Positions 11,036-24,371 of a DNA stretch of 64,000 bases are shown piece after piece (positions within the stretch are counted from its first letter, which is position 1; each line of letters opens with the position of its first letter). Made by a program: the position numbers and the translations under genes. The notes below the pieces were generated by a model that did no database searches, was not told the DNA's origin, and saw only the letters and a list, made by a program, of their open reading frames with translations. Source of the DNA: Cephalopachus bancanus (taxonomy: Eukaryota > Chordata > Mammalia > Primates > Tarsiidae); contig JAPVLO010000574.1 of NCBI GenBank assembly GCA_027257055.1, forward strand, positions 682,001 through 746,000, written 5' to 3'.

Positions 11036-12740
11036 GTTCTGATCAGACACTGGGCTTATGCATGAGGCACACAAGCCAGACATGAGCCAGGTTTTTCTCA
11101 TTCCCTGTTATCACAAAGCTTTTATTTAAAACTCTTTAATGTGACATTGTAAGGCAGGGGCTATATGGACAGTATTTATGTCTTACTATAAAATCAGAAG
11201 GAGCTATAGGTGAGATGCGGGGAAGAATTTGGGAGACTATACCATTGCAGTGAATCAGGGAACTTTAATGTTTCTATTTTTCTTCTAGTTATTCTGTGTG
11301 TCCCATAATACGTCATATTTTTTCATGAGTGTTACCACCATATAGTATAGAAAAGACAAAGATAACATACACATGTGCTGCTATAAAACAGGAGAACTGG
11401 AGAGAGACGTGTATGTTAGGCCCCTGACATATAAATACAATTTTTAAGGTTCTGCTATGAATTGATCACAAACAAAACAGTCAAAGTCTCCTTCTCTGCT
11501 TTGTATCCAATCCAACAAACCAATCAAGGTATCCTCTTTTTTATCTGGGCTATTGATAAGCAGTCAAATTATTTGTAGTTTATCTTTACTGAATCTGATT
11601 TTCCTAAGAGAATGCTTTCCTCAACTGAAATATTTTTCTTTTATATATAGCATCTATGAAACATCAACTAGCCTTTTTTGGCATTTGTGTCAGGAAACCA
11701 TTATTCCTATCCAAAAGTCAGTCTTTGAGATGGACACATATAGTGGTCTTCAGTTAAGCTACATGAGAACATCAGTAGCTTAATTTTTCTCCCTCTCTCT
11801 ATCTGTCTTTTTTCTGCTCATATCTTGATGCTTGCTGAAATAAAGAGTCATAACACTAAGGGCAAGCATCTCCACTGGACAACCAATGAGGTTATCATGG
11901 GTTTAAGGGGTTATGCTTTGGCCTAATCATTGTAAATCTACCAAACCAGGTTTGTCAATATATACTCATCTCCACTCTATACAACAATGTCTATTCCCTT
12001 GTTGGGATCAAAGATCATTTTCTCTTGCACATCTTGCTCCATCCTCCACCTTCTATTTCCTACCCTCTGTAGTGAGCTTTACAAGGAAGGTATTAGGTAA
12101 TCCTCTAATCATAGGGGAATAAACCTATGACATTGAGGAAAGTTGTTCAATTTCATCACTCTTTGCAGTTGTCAAAACATACATCACTAACCCCAGGGAA
12201 GGAAGAAATTCTGACCCCTGTCAAAAATGTACATGGTCAAGCTTATTGCAATAAAACTGTAGATCAGAAATTATGAAATGTCTATCAGTTTTCAATAAGG
12301 AACGAAATCAGGCCTTTCAGTTTTCCCTCTTCTGATGTTTTCCCTGGTTGCTTTATATGTGGCTTGTCAACTAATTTCTTATAGACAAGCTAATCAGCAA
12401 CAGAATTTATAGCAGAAACATATATCACATATGATCAGAATAATTAGAGACATGCCAGTGAATTCTGACTAAAAAATTTTTATCTGTCATTTTTCTATCA
12501 CTAATGATGGAGCCAAAATTTTGTTCATTCTTGCAGCACATAGGATATTTAATACTGCTTCTAATTCTGACACAAGGCAAATTAATTTTTTTAAATGAAG
12601 CAGTCATTTTGCATAAAGTTTATATTCTGACCCTTCTTATTAATACAAAGAAAACCCACTAGTGAACTTAATGCAGAAATAATATGATAAATGTAGTTTT
12701 TGTTGTACAAGTTCTACTTTATACAATCTTAAAGTAAAAG
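11036..12740. other. Unassigned DNA
   Basis: Non-coding, with no repeat I can name. The part around 11380-12320 has a less AT-rich composition and AATAAA signals on the plus strand (11838, 12250) and could be a decayed LTR-type element, but no termini or target duplication are visible. Confidence 0.4.
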
Positions 12741-12745
12741 CTAGC

Positions 12746-12748
12746 TAT

Positions 12749-12779
<31 letters not shown>
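12746..12779. repeat. (ATTT)n microsatellite at the Alu A-tail
   Basis: About eight ATTT units, immediately at the A-tail end of the adjoining antisense Alu. Such microsatellites commonly grow from Alu tails. Confidence 0.9.
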
Positions 12780-13062
12780 GAGTTGGCATCTCACTCTGTT
12801 GCCCAGGCTGGAGTGCAGTGGCATGCTCACGGTCACTGCAGTCTCGACCTGCTGGACTCAGGCAATCCTTCCACCTCAGCCTTCCATGTAGCTGGAACCA
12901 CAGGCATGTGCCACCATACCTGGCTAATTTTTGATTTATTGTAGAGATGAGTTTTTGTCAAGTTGCCTAGGCTGGTCTTGAACCCCTATACCCAGGCAAT
13001 CCTCTTGCCTCCGCCTCCCAAAGTGCTTGGATTATAGTTGTGAGCCACCGCACCCAACCAAG
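12780..13062 (-). mobile_element. Dimeric Alu, antisense, inserted in a MIR
   Basis: Starts GAGTTGGCATCTCACTCTG and ends at GAGCCACCGCACCCAACC, with right and left arms separated by TTTTTGATTTATTGTAGAGATGAG, the middle linker typical of this window. A target duplication of about 14 bp lies on each side, with a one-base indel: AGCTAGCTATTTATT left and AGCTACTATTTATT right. The right copy is the start of a MIR, so the Alu is younger than the MIR. Confidence 0.9.
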
Positions 13063-13315
13063 AGCTACTATTTATTGACTTCTGCATATGACAGGCAATG
13101 CACTAAGTGCTTTAGACTTGCATGTATTAACTCATCTATTCTTCATTAACTGCAATAGGTTATGTTGTCATTCTTATTTTACAAATGATGACACTGAGGC
13201 ACAAGGTTGTTAAGTAACTTCACCAAGGTCAACCCAGTTAGTGATGGATCTGAAATTGGAAACCAAGTAGTATGGTCCAGAGAATGCAGTTTTAGCCACT
13301 ACCTTATACTCCCTA
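13063..13315 (+). mobile_element. MIR SINE
   Basis: Almost complete MIR: ATTTATTGACTTCTGCAT, CACTAAGTGCTTTAGACTTGC, TTTTACAAATGATGACACTG, GTTAAGTAACTTCACCAAGGTC and a CCACTACCTTATACTCCC end. MIR is an ancient mammalian tRNA-derived SINE. Confidence 0.9.
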
Positions 13316-14304
13316 TTTGACTCTGAGGATAAGTTGAATTCCCCATTCCAAATGTACAACATTTTCTATGGCAGTAATTTGGGCTTCTAAGGAGTTATTT
13401 AATACTCTTACGCAATAAACAATGAACTGAGCCAGATTTTTCCATATCTAAGTCATTCTCTTATAGGAACTTAGACTTTAAGAGATAAATTAACATTTTG
13501 ATGCCATTAGGGTAACATTTAATTTACTGCCAAAGTAATGTGGTAAGGCATTAAACAGTGCCCTTGACTGCAGTGTGGGAAATATAAGCCTATAAAACAA
13601 TGCATGTAGCCCTCAAGCAAAAGTCATCATAAGAGCGTCTTTGTCAAATTCTCACAGAGTAGTAACTTTCTAACATGCACGAGACAATTTTCTATGCATT
13701 ATTGTAATTGAGGTTAGTCATTTTAGTCATGACATGAGAAAATCTATTTGTTATCTCTTTGGAAAATTCAGAAACAGCTACAATATAAATAATGTTAAGG
13801 TCAAGGAGGTGAATCGGGCTGTAGACTTGGAAATGTTTCATTTGTATTATTGCAGTTCATTCCAATACCAAAAATCAATTGTATCATTCATCTTTTCTTT
13901 CTCCACTTATCTAAAACAGCAACTCTCATAGAAGAGACATCAAGCATTTCCATTTCTTTCACTTCCTGTCTTTCTTGCCTGGATGCTCTTAACTGCCAAT
14001 GCATTCCTCTTGCTGTTCTTAACCTTTTAGTCCCAAAGTGAGCTTCATTATGTTACCTCCTCAAAAGTCATTATTACTCACTAATCTTATTTATGCCAAT
14101 TATTAATTTTGTAATGCATTGAAAATTACTTAGCATGAATTTTTAAGTTTTTGATTATCTGATTCTAAACTATTCTTCCAGTTTTTTCTTTCATTGTTTA
14201 CACTTAATTCTGTCATATACTATGTCCCATCAGCTCCAGAATACTTAACATGCTCCAAATAACAATGTATTTTCCACTCCACTTCTTTACTCACCTACTA
14301 AGAG
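13316..14304. other. Unassigned DNA
   Basis: AT-rich, with no convincing gene or named repeat. Short open frames near 13734-14041 overlap in two frames and show no protein family. Confidence 0.5.
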
Positions 14305-14560
14305 AGCAGTTAAGGATACGAACTCTGTGGTCAGACTACTTTATTTTGAATCTCAGTTCTAATACATACCAGTGGTGTGGCCTTGGGTAGGTTATCAGCT
14401 TTCTGATATTCTGTAAATCATTTTTCTCACCTATATGTAAATAATAATAGTACATATCATACAAGGTTGCTGTGATGATTAAATGATCTAAACCTATGAA
14501 GTATTTATAGAAACTCCTGGCAGATAATGAGCTCTCAACATACATCACCTTTTATTGTTG
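14305..14560 (-). mobile_element. MIR SINE, antisense
   Basis: Antisense MIR motifs in order: GAACTCTGTGGTCAGACTAC, GTGTGGCCTTGGGTAGGTTA, the TTTTCTCACCTATATGTAAATAATAATAG region, GTTGCTGTGATGATTAAATGA, and GAGCTCTCAACA at the end. Confidence 0.85.
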
Positions 14561-14614
14561 TTGTTATTATTTCCACAGCCCACAATATTTTTTCTGCCAA
14601 CTTCAATTACTGGT

Positions 14615-14835
14615 ATTTTATGTTCCTGTTAAGGATCAGCTCAAATATCACTTCCTCCATGAACACTTTGAAAGTGTCCTCATATGTTCTTAAACACTGT
14701 CTGCATATTTTGAGTTTAGTTCTATACTAGCTCCTTCCTCTCCACTACATTGCAATCTATTTTTAGGTCCTTTATTGAACATAACACAGTATCTGGCATA
14801 TAGTAGGTGATCAACAAGTGCATTTTGAACTGGGC
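14615..14835 (+). mobile_element. L2 LINE 3' end fragment
   Basis: AAGGATCAGCTCAAATATCACTTCCTCC, then GTATCTGGCATATAGTAGGTGATCAACAAGTGC, the typical final part of L2 in sense orientation. Old and diverged. Confidence 0.75.
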
Positions 14836-15544
14836 AGAAAAATATTGCAAGAGTCCATGCTCAAGAATTCCTTTGCATAGTTACATAATAGAGAATCATA
14901 ATGCTAAAAGTAAATTTTTTGCCTATAGTTCTCCTATACTAGTGTAGAAAAGCACAGTGGAAGGGATATAATGTCATTTAACCTAGATGCCTTTTCCCCA
15001 TTCCTTTTTAATCACCTGCTCAGCATACCACAAACTGACTGCCAACTCAAACATATGCCATGTGGGCATAGTTTTCTCATTGCCCAAACTGGATCAGATA
15101 TGCACATATGCTGTATGACAATTCGTTCTGAGTCTGACTTTCTAATGGTAGTGCCTGTACCCAGTCTTAATGCATTTTGCTTTCTGTGTATTAACTCAGA
15201 GACAGTTATGACTAGTTTCTTTGAAATGCTTGGGTAGAGAGATTCAAATCATTTCTACCTGTCCTACCAAGCAGTTAAGATACCAAAGTTTTATTCAAGA
15301 TGCTGAATAATCTTCACTCTACTTTTCTTGAAATCAAAGGATAGTTGAAATTTGACAGGTTGGTAGACATTACATATTTTACTAGCCACTGAAGAGATGC
15401 AAGTATAAAACATATTCCAAAACCATAATCCAACTCTTTTTAGGACACTTTTCAGTGGATCACTAAGGCTAGAACAACTCTCATTGATACTGAACAGATG
15501 AATTCCAACAACATGCTCAGTTGAACAGTTTGTTGTAGTCATTT
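14836..15544. other. Unassigned DNA
   Basis: No recognisable gene or repeat. Open frames of up to 88 codons here show no domain character. Confidence 0.5.
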
Positions 15545-15960
15545 TAAAGAACTACTTGCAGTTCCCCAAATGTGCCATACTCTTTCTTCTCTCCAGGACT
15601 TATGCATGATGCTCCCTCTGCCTGCAAAGCCAGTCCTTCTGCTATCCTCATCTCCTTTTGTTTAGCTACCTCTTTCCATTTAAAATCTCACTAGGACTTC
15701 TGATACCATCTCTGAACACCAAACATAGCTTGATATCCTTTTTATCTGACCCTGCAGCACCCTATGCTTATACTTCATGGCTCCTACCACTCTGAATTGT
15801 GATAATCTGTTTACTTGTCTGCTTTTCTCAACTAAACTGCAAAGAATTGAGGTGAATATCTTATTCACCTTTGCATTCTCATGCTTTGACATGTAATTCT
15901 TAATACTGTACTTGCTCATGTTAAATGAAAGCTCAATAGATGTTGTGGAATGAATCAATC
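15545..15960 (+). mobile_element. L2 LINE 3' end
   Basis: Longer L2 fragment in sense orientation, running from about CCATACTCTTTCTTCTCTCC through ATCTGTTTACTTGTCTGC and AATTGAGGTGAATATC to the end AGCTCAATAGATGTTGTGGAATGAATCAAT, the usual L2 terminus. Confidence 0.85.
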
Positions 15961-16191
15961 AGTTTTGCTATAAAGAACCTAACAAGATGCTTTCAACATG
16001 AGAAAGTTGAAGGGATTATCTTCTTTTAAGTTTTAGAATTTTGGGGTATATGTGAGGATTTACTATATAAATAAGTTGTATGCAGGTGACATTTGGACTT
16101 CTAGCAGACCCTCTCTTTCCCTGATAGTGAACCTGATGCCCAGTGTGTTCCTATGTGCCTCTCATCCTACCGCCTTCTGTCCCTCCCCTGG

Positions 16192-16925
16192 AAAACAAAC
16201 AACCCCATTAAAAAGTGGGCAAAAACATGAACAGACACTTCCTAAAGGAAGACATTCAAACAGCCAACAAACATGAAAGAGGGCTGTCTCACTGATCATC
16301 AGAGAAATACAAATCTGTACTATAATGAGATACCACCTAACACAAGTAAGGATGGCTATCATTAAAAAGTCAAAAAACAACATATGTTGGTGAGGCTGTG
16401 GAAAAACGGGAACACTTCTGTACTGTTGGTGGAACATGTGCTAGTTCAACTGTTTTGAAAAGCAGTGTGACATTTTCTCAAATAACAAAAAATTGAGCTT
16501 CCATACAATCCAGAAACCCCACTTCTGGGAAGATACCCAGAGGAACATAAATTGCTCTACCAAAAAGACATCTGCACATGTATGTGCACTGAAGTACTAT
16601 TCATGATAACAAAAACATGGAACCAACCTAGGTGCCCATCAAAAGTGGATAAGATAAAATGTGGTACCTATACATGATGGAATATTATGGAGCCATAAAG
16701 AAGAACAAAATCATGTTCTTCACAGCAAAATGGATGCAGTTGAAGACCATCATATTAAATGAACTGTCACATAAACAAAGAATTGAATATTGCATGTTCT
16801 CACTCATAAGTGGGCCCTGATCACTGATCACATGAGAGCAAAGGTGGGACTGGTGAATGTTTGTATAAATGTTCCTAGTTATTGAAGGCATTTATGGTGG
16901 AATGCCTATTGAAATGTATAAAACT
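16192..16925 (+). mobile_element. L1 3' region, sense orientation
   Basis: Sense L1 from the ORF2 C-terminal region (CCATTAAAAAGTGGGCAAAA, GATCATCAGAGAAATACAAA) through the end of ORF2 (GGAATATTATGGAGCCATAAAG, TGTTCTCACTCATAAGTGG) into the start of the 3' UTR. Frames are broken. The 3' end is degraded, with no clear A-tail. Separated from the minus-strand L1 clusters. Confidence 0.88.
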
Positions 16926-17577
16926 AGATGGTAACTAACAATAGCCACCTTTACTGAGCCTACCTTTGTCCATACCTCGATATTTTACTGCAATTACTTC
17001 TTTTTTTCTAAAAAGTTTTCCTTTATTTTCTCTGTTTTCTTTGCTGAAACCCCTAAATGTTGGATGGGGGAAAATCCACAAAAAATGATAGTTCTGGGAT
17101 TAATGATCTTTTCTGCTTCTTTTGTAGTAACTAGAATTATCATTCTATATTTTAAAACATAGTTATCACATTTGCCTTTCTTAGAAAAGTGTGAAGGGTG
17201 GGTTTCTTATGGCCACCAGAATATAAGAATATATGTGTATTTATTTCAAGACTGTGATGTCTGTTTGGGAAATCCTATAGTTACATTTATTTATTACTCT
17301 AAACATGTCACCTCTTAATCTTTCAATGGTCTATTGTCTTACTCATTTACCATTAAAAAAAAAAAGTCAAAAAAAAGGCCAAGGTCTATACAGATAATGT
17401 CAATACCATTTCACACATTTCCAAGATGAAGCACTTGGTACATGAGGCATTCCATAGGAAGTTAAAATGTTTTAAAACTAAATATAATAAGTAAAGCTAC
17501 ATGAGGCCCATAAGTGCATAATAAGGCAGCTTGTTGGAAAACACACACAATTATGTTTAGCATCTTTTAAAATCATT
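16926..17577. other. Unassigned DNA with a short A-rich stretch
   Basis: Contains an interrupted A-tract near 17354-17377. No gene or named repeat found. Confidence 0.5.
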
Positions 17578-17584
17578 AAGATTA

Positions 17585-17909
17585 GGCCAGGCACGGTGGC
17601 TCATGCCTATAATCCCAGCACTTTAGGAGGCCAAAATGAGAGGATTGCCTAAACCCAGGGTTCAAGACCAGCCTGGGCAATTTGCCAAGACCTTGTCTCT
17701 ACAATAAATCAAAAAAAGAAAAAAAAGAAAAAAAGAAAAAAATTAGCCAGGAGTAGTGTCACATGCCTGTAGTTTCAACTACTTGGAAGGTTGAGGCAGA
17801 AAGATTGCCTGAGCCCAGCAGGTCAAGACTGTGGTGACTGGGAGCGTGCCACTGCACTCCAGCCTGAGTGACAGAGTGATACTCCCACTCAAAAAATAAA
17901 ATAAAGATT
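17585..17909 (+). mobile_element. Dimeric Alu, sense
   Basis: Starts GGCCAGGCACGGTGGCTCATG, has the left-arm motif CTACAATAAATCAAAAAA followed by an expanded A/G linker, then the right arm ending GACTGTGGTGACTGGGAGCGTGCCACTG and an A-tail. A short target duplication (AAGATTA at 17578-17584, repeated after the tail) is visible. Diverged, so a relatively old copy. Confidence 0.92.
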
Positions 17910-19544
17910 AGTCACTGTGATACCACATGAGAAGAATTGATCCACTATCTCCTCCTCATGGAATTTGTTCTGATTTCTTTTTGCCTAACCAAAAATTCAT
18001 TTTCTTAATCTCTGGGTACCTCCCATATCTTGTTTCATTCATATCTAATGCAGATAACTTAAACTTACAACTTCTCATAGCCTTCAAGCAAAGTTTTGTT
18101 TCAATAGTTAGTATTGGTTTATACTTCTTTAAGGATGGACAAAGGCATTAAAATGTTACTATTTAGTTTCCACAGAAGCTCCATTGCATATACACAATCC
18201 ATTTTAACTAGAGATAAATGCAAAGAAGACTTTGCAGGCCTTTAACAGATTACAGAATGGAAAGCAGTGGTAGAGAAAAGCAAAGAGGAGCCTATTTTCT
18301 AAGAAGGGCCTAATACTTGAAGAAACCTTCATTTCAAAGTGACTTCAGGTATAAGAAAAAATTTAGGATGCCCTTTAATGCATTATGAACAAATGGAGAT
18401 GCATTATATAATGTTGATATTCTGGGAGACCTGAATCAAGAAGGATAAATCAATACTTCATGATATATAACTTTTTCCTTTCAAGAATCTCAAAACCTTG
18501 TTTTTTCTTCATCTGCCAAAGTTACAAAAAACTCAACAACTCTAAAGACTTCATCTTATTTTAATAACTTTGTATGAATATCAGATAATATTTCCTTCAA
18601 AACCCTAGCTCTGCATATTTGACTCTAGTTTTGCGTACAAAATGCCCAGGATGTTAATGAGTGTTCAGGTTTTTAAATGAGTAATGATATTTCAGAATAC
18701 AGGCTGAAGAATAAGCACTTTGGTTGAATGGCCCCTTCTTTCCTTTCTTCTTAACATGTATGCCATATATTAGACTTTTGAAAAATGTGACAAATAGTGC
18801 ACACTGCTTATCCATGTATCCGATTTCTAGTGAAAACAATCACCTGGAGAACAACTGAAAGCTATAGTTAAACAAATCACCTGAAAACAGCAAGTAATGA
18901 AGAAACCAGCTCTTTTGGATCATAGGTTTTATCCCTTAGAAGAGCAATACTGAAGAGAAAATTAAAGTTACCATTTTTTATTTAGCTTGAATACTTGTTT
19001 TTCTCTGAAAACACTATGCCTATCCTACCTCTGAGTGTACAGCCATTTTAGAGGTATCAGCGGATGCTGTTCAAAACAGATACATTCACAGCTGTAAAAA
19101 TTGCTAGTTAACTGCATAGAAGAGAGAGGAAAGAAACATTTTAAAAGAACATTAAACTGTAGTCATCAGTTGACCATGATGATTTGATTCATTCAATTAT
19201 TCAACATAGGCACATTGAAAGAATATTTCGCAAAACTGGACCAGCATGCATAAATATATAGATATATGAGAGTATTGCTTATATGTGGAACAGAAAGGCA
19301 CTGAGCGTGGCTAAACAAAGGGCGCATTAGGGTGGGGAACAAAATAGGAATGAGGATAGTCATAGATTGGGAACGGACTGTAGAGGGTCTTCAGTGCTGA
19401 GAATTTAAACTTTATTTGGGGGCAATAAGAAGCCATCAGAATGCTTTAAGACTGACAAGATCAAATTAATGGTTTAGAAAGTTCACTCTGCAAAAGTGCA
19501 AAGTATGATTGATATATTCTGTTTTTACTTATGTAAAAAGGGGG
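17910..19544. other. Unassigned DNA
   Basis: No coding frame of protein character. The end (about 19340-19500, with AATAAGAAGCCATCAGAATG and GTTTAGAAAGTTCACTCTGC) looks like a decayed ancient interspersed repeat whose family I cannot name. Confidence 0.45.
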
Positions 19545-19600
19545 AATATTCATATATATGTATATATAACATTATATAATATTATGTATATGATTATTTG
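19545..19600. repeat. AT-rich (TA)n-like simple repeat
   Basis: Alternating TA dinucleotides with interruptions, ATATATGTATATATAACATT and similar. Confidence 0.8.
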
Positions 19601-21574
19601 TATAGAGTACCTTTAGAAGGACACACATGAACTGGTAATAGTGGATGACTCTAGAGAAATAAAATAAAATTCTGAGAAAAGGTTTTGTTTTGGGGAGGAA
19701 GACACGTTTTATTGCCTATTTTTGCACAATTTGAGTTTTTTTTGTTTTTTTTTTTTACCATGTGTCTTAGCCCTGGTTCTATGTAAGCAGAGCCCCAGGC
19801 TAGATTAATGTGCTGACACTTTATTTGAGAGGACAAACACAGAGATTTGAAGGTGAAGCATAAAAGGGTAAGAGAAGTGAGGAAAGGTATGAAGCAGTGT
19901 GGGGCAATGAATTACTGAGCTGGTGCCTGCTTTGTCACTCTCAGCAGGTGCATTTGTTTGGCACTGCTGTTGCTGAGATTCTCTAGAAAGCTTGAAAAGG
20001 GAACCTGCTTCTTGGAGCAGTTCTCTGAAGAAAGAAGGGAGAAGGGAGGAAGAGTTTATCTGACTGACTCTTTTATTGTTTATGTTCACCTCTGAAGAGC
20101 TAACATTCCATACTTTCAGGTTGTTTCATCCAGCTACTCAAAGGTCACTCAGGAAGCCATATCATGCAGCATGGTGTGGAATTTCATTTGTGTTCAGAAA
20201 TGGAGGAATGGTTTACTGTTTTTTTTAGGCTTGGAGTACGGGATATCATGGGTACATGGATATGCGGCTTTAACTTGGATTCCGGATAGCTCAGTGAACT
20301 CTCCAGAGAGAATGGTTGTGCAGTCCTGGAGATGGGCAAACACATTTAGAAAGGAAGCTGTTGATGCAGTTTGAGAAAGTGCACAGGTTTATGCCCAAAA
20401 CACTTTTAAAAATGTATCATAAAAAAGCATTATTGGAAAAAAAAAATCAGAATGCTTCCTCTAGCAGCAGCATGAAAGGTGATTTCAAGAGGGAAAGAGT
20501 AGAAGTGAAAAGTCCAGTTGGGGAGTATTATGGTTGTTTCTATGAAAGTAGATTAACAAAAGAAGTGGAAGTAAGGAGAGAAATAAGCCACATTCAGAAA
20601 GTAGTATCAATAGGGTGAAGTTACTGATTGAGTGTAGGGAATAGAACAGAAGACATCAAGAATGTAAGTCTTCCAGGTTGGGGTATAAATAGGAAAAACT
20701 GGAGGAAGAAAACTTGAACTTGATTTTGGTGGGAAGATAATGAATTCAGCTTTGTTCATGCTGAATTAGAGGAAACAAAAGATATAGATATTCTGTCAGT
20801 GATGCCCTGTTTATAGTTAGAAATATATACCTGGGTTTCAAAAGTGAGATCAAGGCTGGAGAGATGTCTTAGGTCATAAGGATATATATAGTAGATACAT
20901 TTGAGTTGTTTAAGCTTGAGTAAATGGAAAAGGTTTTCAAAGGATATTTTAATTATCTTCTGTTTAAAAGGTAGAGATAAATGTACTACATTTTAGAAGT
21001 GTATCCATTAAAATTATTTGAGTCTCAATATATGTTCATTTATTTATCAGAAATATAGAAACCAAACTACCAGTAGTCAGTCAACATATATTGGATGTCC
21101 ATCATGTACAGATCACCATCTTAAGTGCTCTGAGGCAATAATAATAGAAATCATCGACTATTAACCACCCCATAAAAGCTATTAAAGATATCACTGATCA
21201 AACTTATATACCCCCAAAGCATCAAAAACATATATGCATCAAAAACATATATATATGGTAACCCACAAATATGCCTTATGTTCAAAAACAATTTATTTAT
21301 TAATCTAAAAAGAGTTTTTCTGTAACAAGTTTTTGCTATACATATACATAACAATCATTATCCAATAGTAGTAGTATTTTGATCAATCATAAATTATCTT
21401 TCCCCAGGACTAGAGGGTTAAAATACAAACCATTATATACACCAACATGTTCAGGCCAAATATACAGTGATGAGAAGAAATGACTTCAAGATAATAAATC
21501 CTGTCTGTATAGATAATAAACCTAGGTAATTCAAGACTAAATTATAAGAGCTGACTATTTTCCCTTTGAACCAA
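19601..21574. other. Unassigned DNA
   Basis: No named feature. A T-tract lies near 19735-19756. Open frames of about 60-100 codons (for example 20316-20618) have no recognisable homology or start context and are probably chance. Confidence 0.45.
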
Positions 21575-21790
21575 AATAACCATCATTAATTAAATGTCTA
21601 CGATGTGTAGGACTCTGTTCAATTATTTAAAGATTTACTTCATTTTTATACTTGAAGTTACTCCAAGATAGAAATGATTATCCCCATTTTACAGTGAGGA
21701 AGTGAGACTCAGAAAGTTTGTTATTTTCTTGAGGATGTGCAGTCAAAAGTAGTAGTTTTCATGACAAGTGTGGGGACCAGTACTAGAACC
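21575..21790 (+). mobile_element. MIR SINE, diverged
   Basis: MIR order preserved: TAAATGTCTACGATGTG, a degenerate middle, ATTATCCCCATTTTACAGTGAGG and AGTGAGACTCAGAAAGTTTG. Confidence 0.75.
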
Positions 21791-22215
21791 TACCAATATA
21801 TTCAGTTGTTGTGTCCTTCCAGATACAAAAAGAATTAAACTTTCTCACCTCCTCGAGGATAGAGAAGGTCATATGACTAGTTTTGCCTAATGTCATAAGA
21901 TCAAAAGTGAAATATTCACTTTCAAAACGAAGCATGGAAATGTTGCTGTTCAACTCTCCAGCTCTGTCTTCCCATGTTGCAGTGGACCCTGGAATTTTGT
22001 ATGAAGCTGAAAGCATTCTCAGTTGGTAAAGTTTTCATAAGCTTGAGTGGCAACTATGTGGAGCAGAGAGAGTTCCTCAGCTTCCCGATCCCCAGCCTAT
22101 GGTCAACCTACACTTAACAAGTAACAGTACTAAGTAATAAGCCTTTACTATTTTATTTGAATCATTAAGATTTTGGAGTTGTTCATGTCACAGAATAGCC
22201 TACTTAGTTGACAAA
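21791..22215 (+). mobile_element. Possible old LTR-type repeat
   Basis: Motifs such as CATATGACTAGTTTTGCCTAATG, then AATCATTAAGATTTTGGAGTTGTTCATGTCACAGAATAGCCTA, resemble a widespread ancient mammalian interspersed repeat of LTR type. I cannot fix its family or its ends. Confidence 0.35.
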
Positions 22216-24371
22216 AAACTTGCACATTTTTGCTCTATATTTTGTCCTATTTCCATCACTTTTCTGAATTGACTGTTATACAGCTAAAATAAAACATATT
22301 TTTTTCTGCTTTTTCATTTTTTTTGCTCCAAATATTTGGTTTCTCATTATTTTCATTTCTTAAGTATAATGGGGGAGAGGCAGATAAGTCTCTGCTTGGA
22401 TTTCAATTAAGGTAAGGGAAGTCATAGTGCCATTAAGGAAATAACCTTCCATATCCAGAATCTGCATCAAACACATGGACACAAAATCATTTTATTTTTT
22501 AAATCTGTACACATTTATGGGCTACATGTGAAATTTATTTACATGCATATAATGTGTAGTGATCAAGTCAGGGTATTTAGGGTGTCCATCTGCTGAGTAC
22601 AATACATTTTTGTTAACTTTAGTAATCCTACTTTGCCTTCAGACATTGAGTTTATTACTTCCATCTAACTGTTAGTACACTTTAACTCACTTCTCTTTAT
22701 CCTGCCCTCTCTTTCCCACTCGCACTTTCCAGTCTCTGTTATTTATCTTTCCACTTTCTACCTCCATATGGTCACATTTTTAGCTCCCTCATATAACAGA
22801 GAACATGTATATTTTTGTGCCTGGCTTATTTCACTTACGATAATGACTTCAAGTTCCATCCATGTTGCTGAAAATGACATGACTTCATTTCTTTTTATGA
22901 CTGAATAGTATTCCATTGTGTATATATACCACATTTTAAAAATCTATCCATCCTTTGATAGACACTTAGGTTGATTTTATATTTTTACTATTGTAAATAG
23001 TGCTGAAGTAAACGTGCAAGTCCCAATATCCCTTTGAAATAGTGATTTTGTTTCCTTTGGATAGACACCTAATAGTGGGATCATATGGGAGTTCTATTTT
23101 TATTTTTTGAGAAATCTCCATAGTGCTTTTTTATAATGACTGCTAGCTTTCAACAGCATATGAGTTCTCTTTTCTCCTCATCTTTACCAGCATGCATAAT
23201 TTTTTGCTTTTTTAGTAGTAGGAATTCTGACTGGTCTCATTGCGATGTCTCATTGTGGTTTTGATTTGAATTTCCTTGATTAGTAATGTTGAACATTTTT
23301 TTCATGTATCTGGTGGTCATTTGTTTGTGCTCTTTTGAGAAATATCTATTCATGTCCTTTGCCCATGTTTTAATGGGATTATTTGTTGTTATTGTTTTTG
23401 TTGTTGTTTTTAAATTGTTGAGTTGTTTGAGCTTCATGTAGGTTTTAGATATTAGTCCCTGTTGAATGAATGGTTTGCAAATATTTTCTTCTACTCAACA
23501 GGTTATTTCTTCACTCTGTTGATTATTTTTTTTCCTGTGCAAAAGATTTTTAGTTTGTCTCATTTGTCCATTTTTTGCTTTATTATTTGTGCTTTTGAAA
23601 TCTTAATCATAAATTCTTTGCCTAGACTAATGTTTAGAAGATGTTGTCCTAGGTTTTCTTGTAGTACTTTTATAGGTTCAGGTCTTGTGTTTAACTCTTT
23701 AATCCATTTTGAGTTGAATTTTGAAGAGGGTGTCCTTTCCCCAATATAAGTTCCTGCCGTCTTTGTCAGAGATCAGTTTTCTATACATATGTGGCTTTAT
23801 GTTTGTGTACTTTATTTTGTTTCATTGTTCTATGTGTCTATTTTTATACCAATGCCATGATGTTTTAGTTACTCTATCTTTGTAATATATTTCGAAGTCA
23901 GGTAATGTGATGCCTCCAATTATTTAAAAAATTCAGAATTGCTTTGGTTATTCAAACTCTTTTTTGGCTCCATATAAATTTAAAGATTTTTGAAATAATT
24001 CCATGAAGAATGACAGTGGTATTTTAATAGGGAATGCATTGACTCTGTAAATTTCTTTGTGTGATATAGTCATTTTAACAATATTAACTCTTCTAATCTT
24101 TGAGCATGGAAAGTTTTTCTATTTGTGTGTGTCATCTCCAATTTTCTTCACTCGTGTTTTATAGTTTTCCTTGTAAAGAGTTTTTACCCACTTGGCTAAA
24201 TTTATTTTTAGGTATTATATTTTTGTAGCTATAGTAAAGCACATTGCCTTCCTGATTTCTTTCTCTGCTGGATAATTATGGGTATATGAACATGCTACTG
24301 ATTTTTTTGTACATTGATTTTGTATCCTTCAACTTTCCTGAATTCATTTATCAACTATAAGAGATTTTTTG

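Noticed and set aside
11036..12320. Possible gene or LTR provirus
   Set aside because: AATAAA signals occur but no long terminal duplication, primer-binding site or retroviral frame was seen.
20171..20618. Possible small exon or processed pseudogene
   Set aside because: Two overlapping short frames have no recognisable family and no splice or tail evidence.
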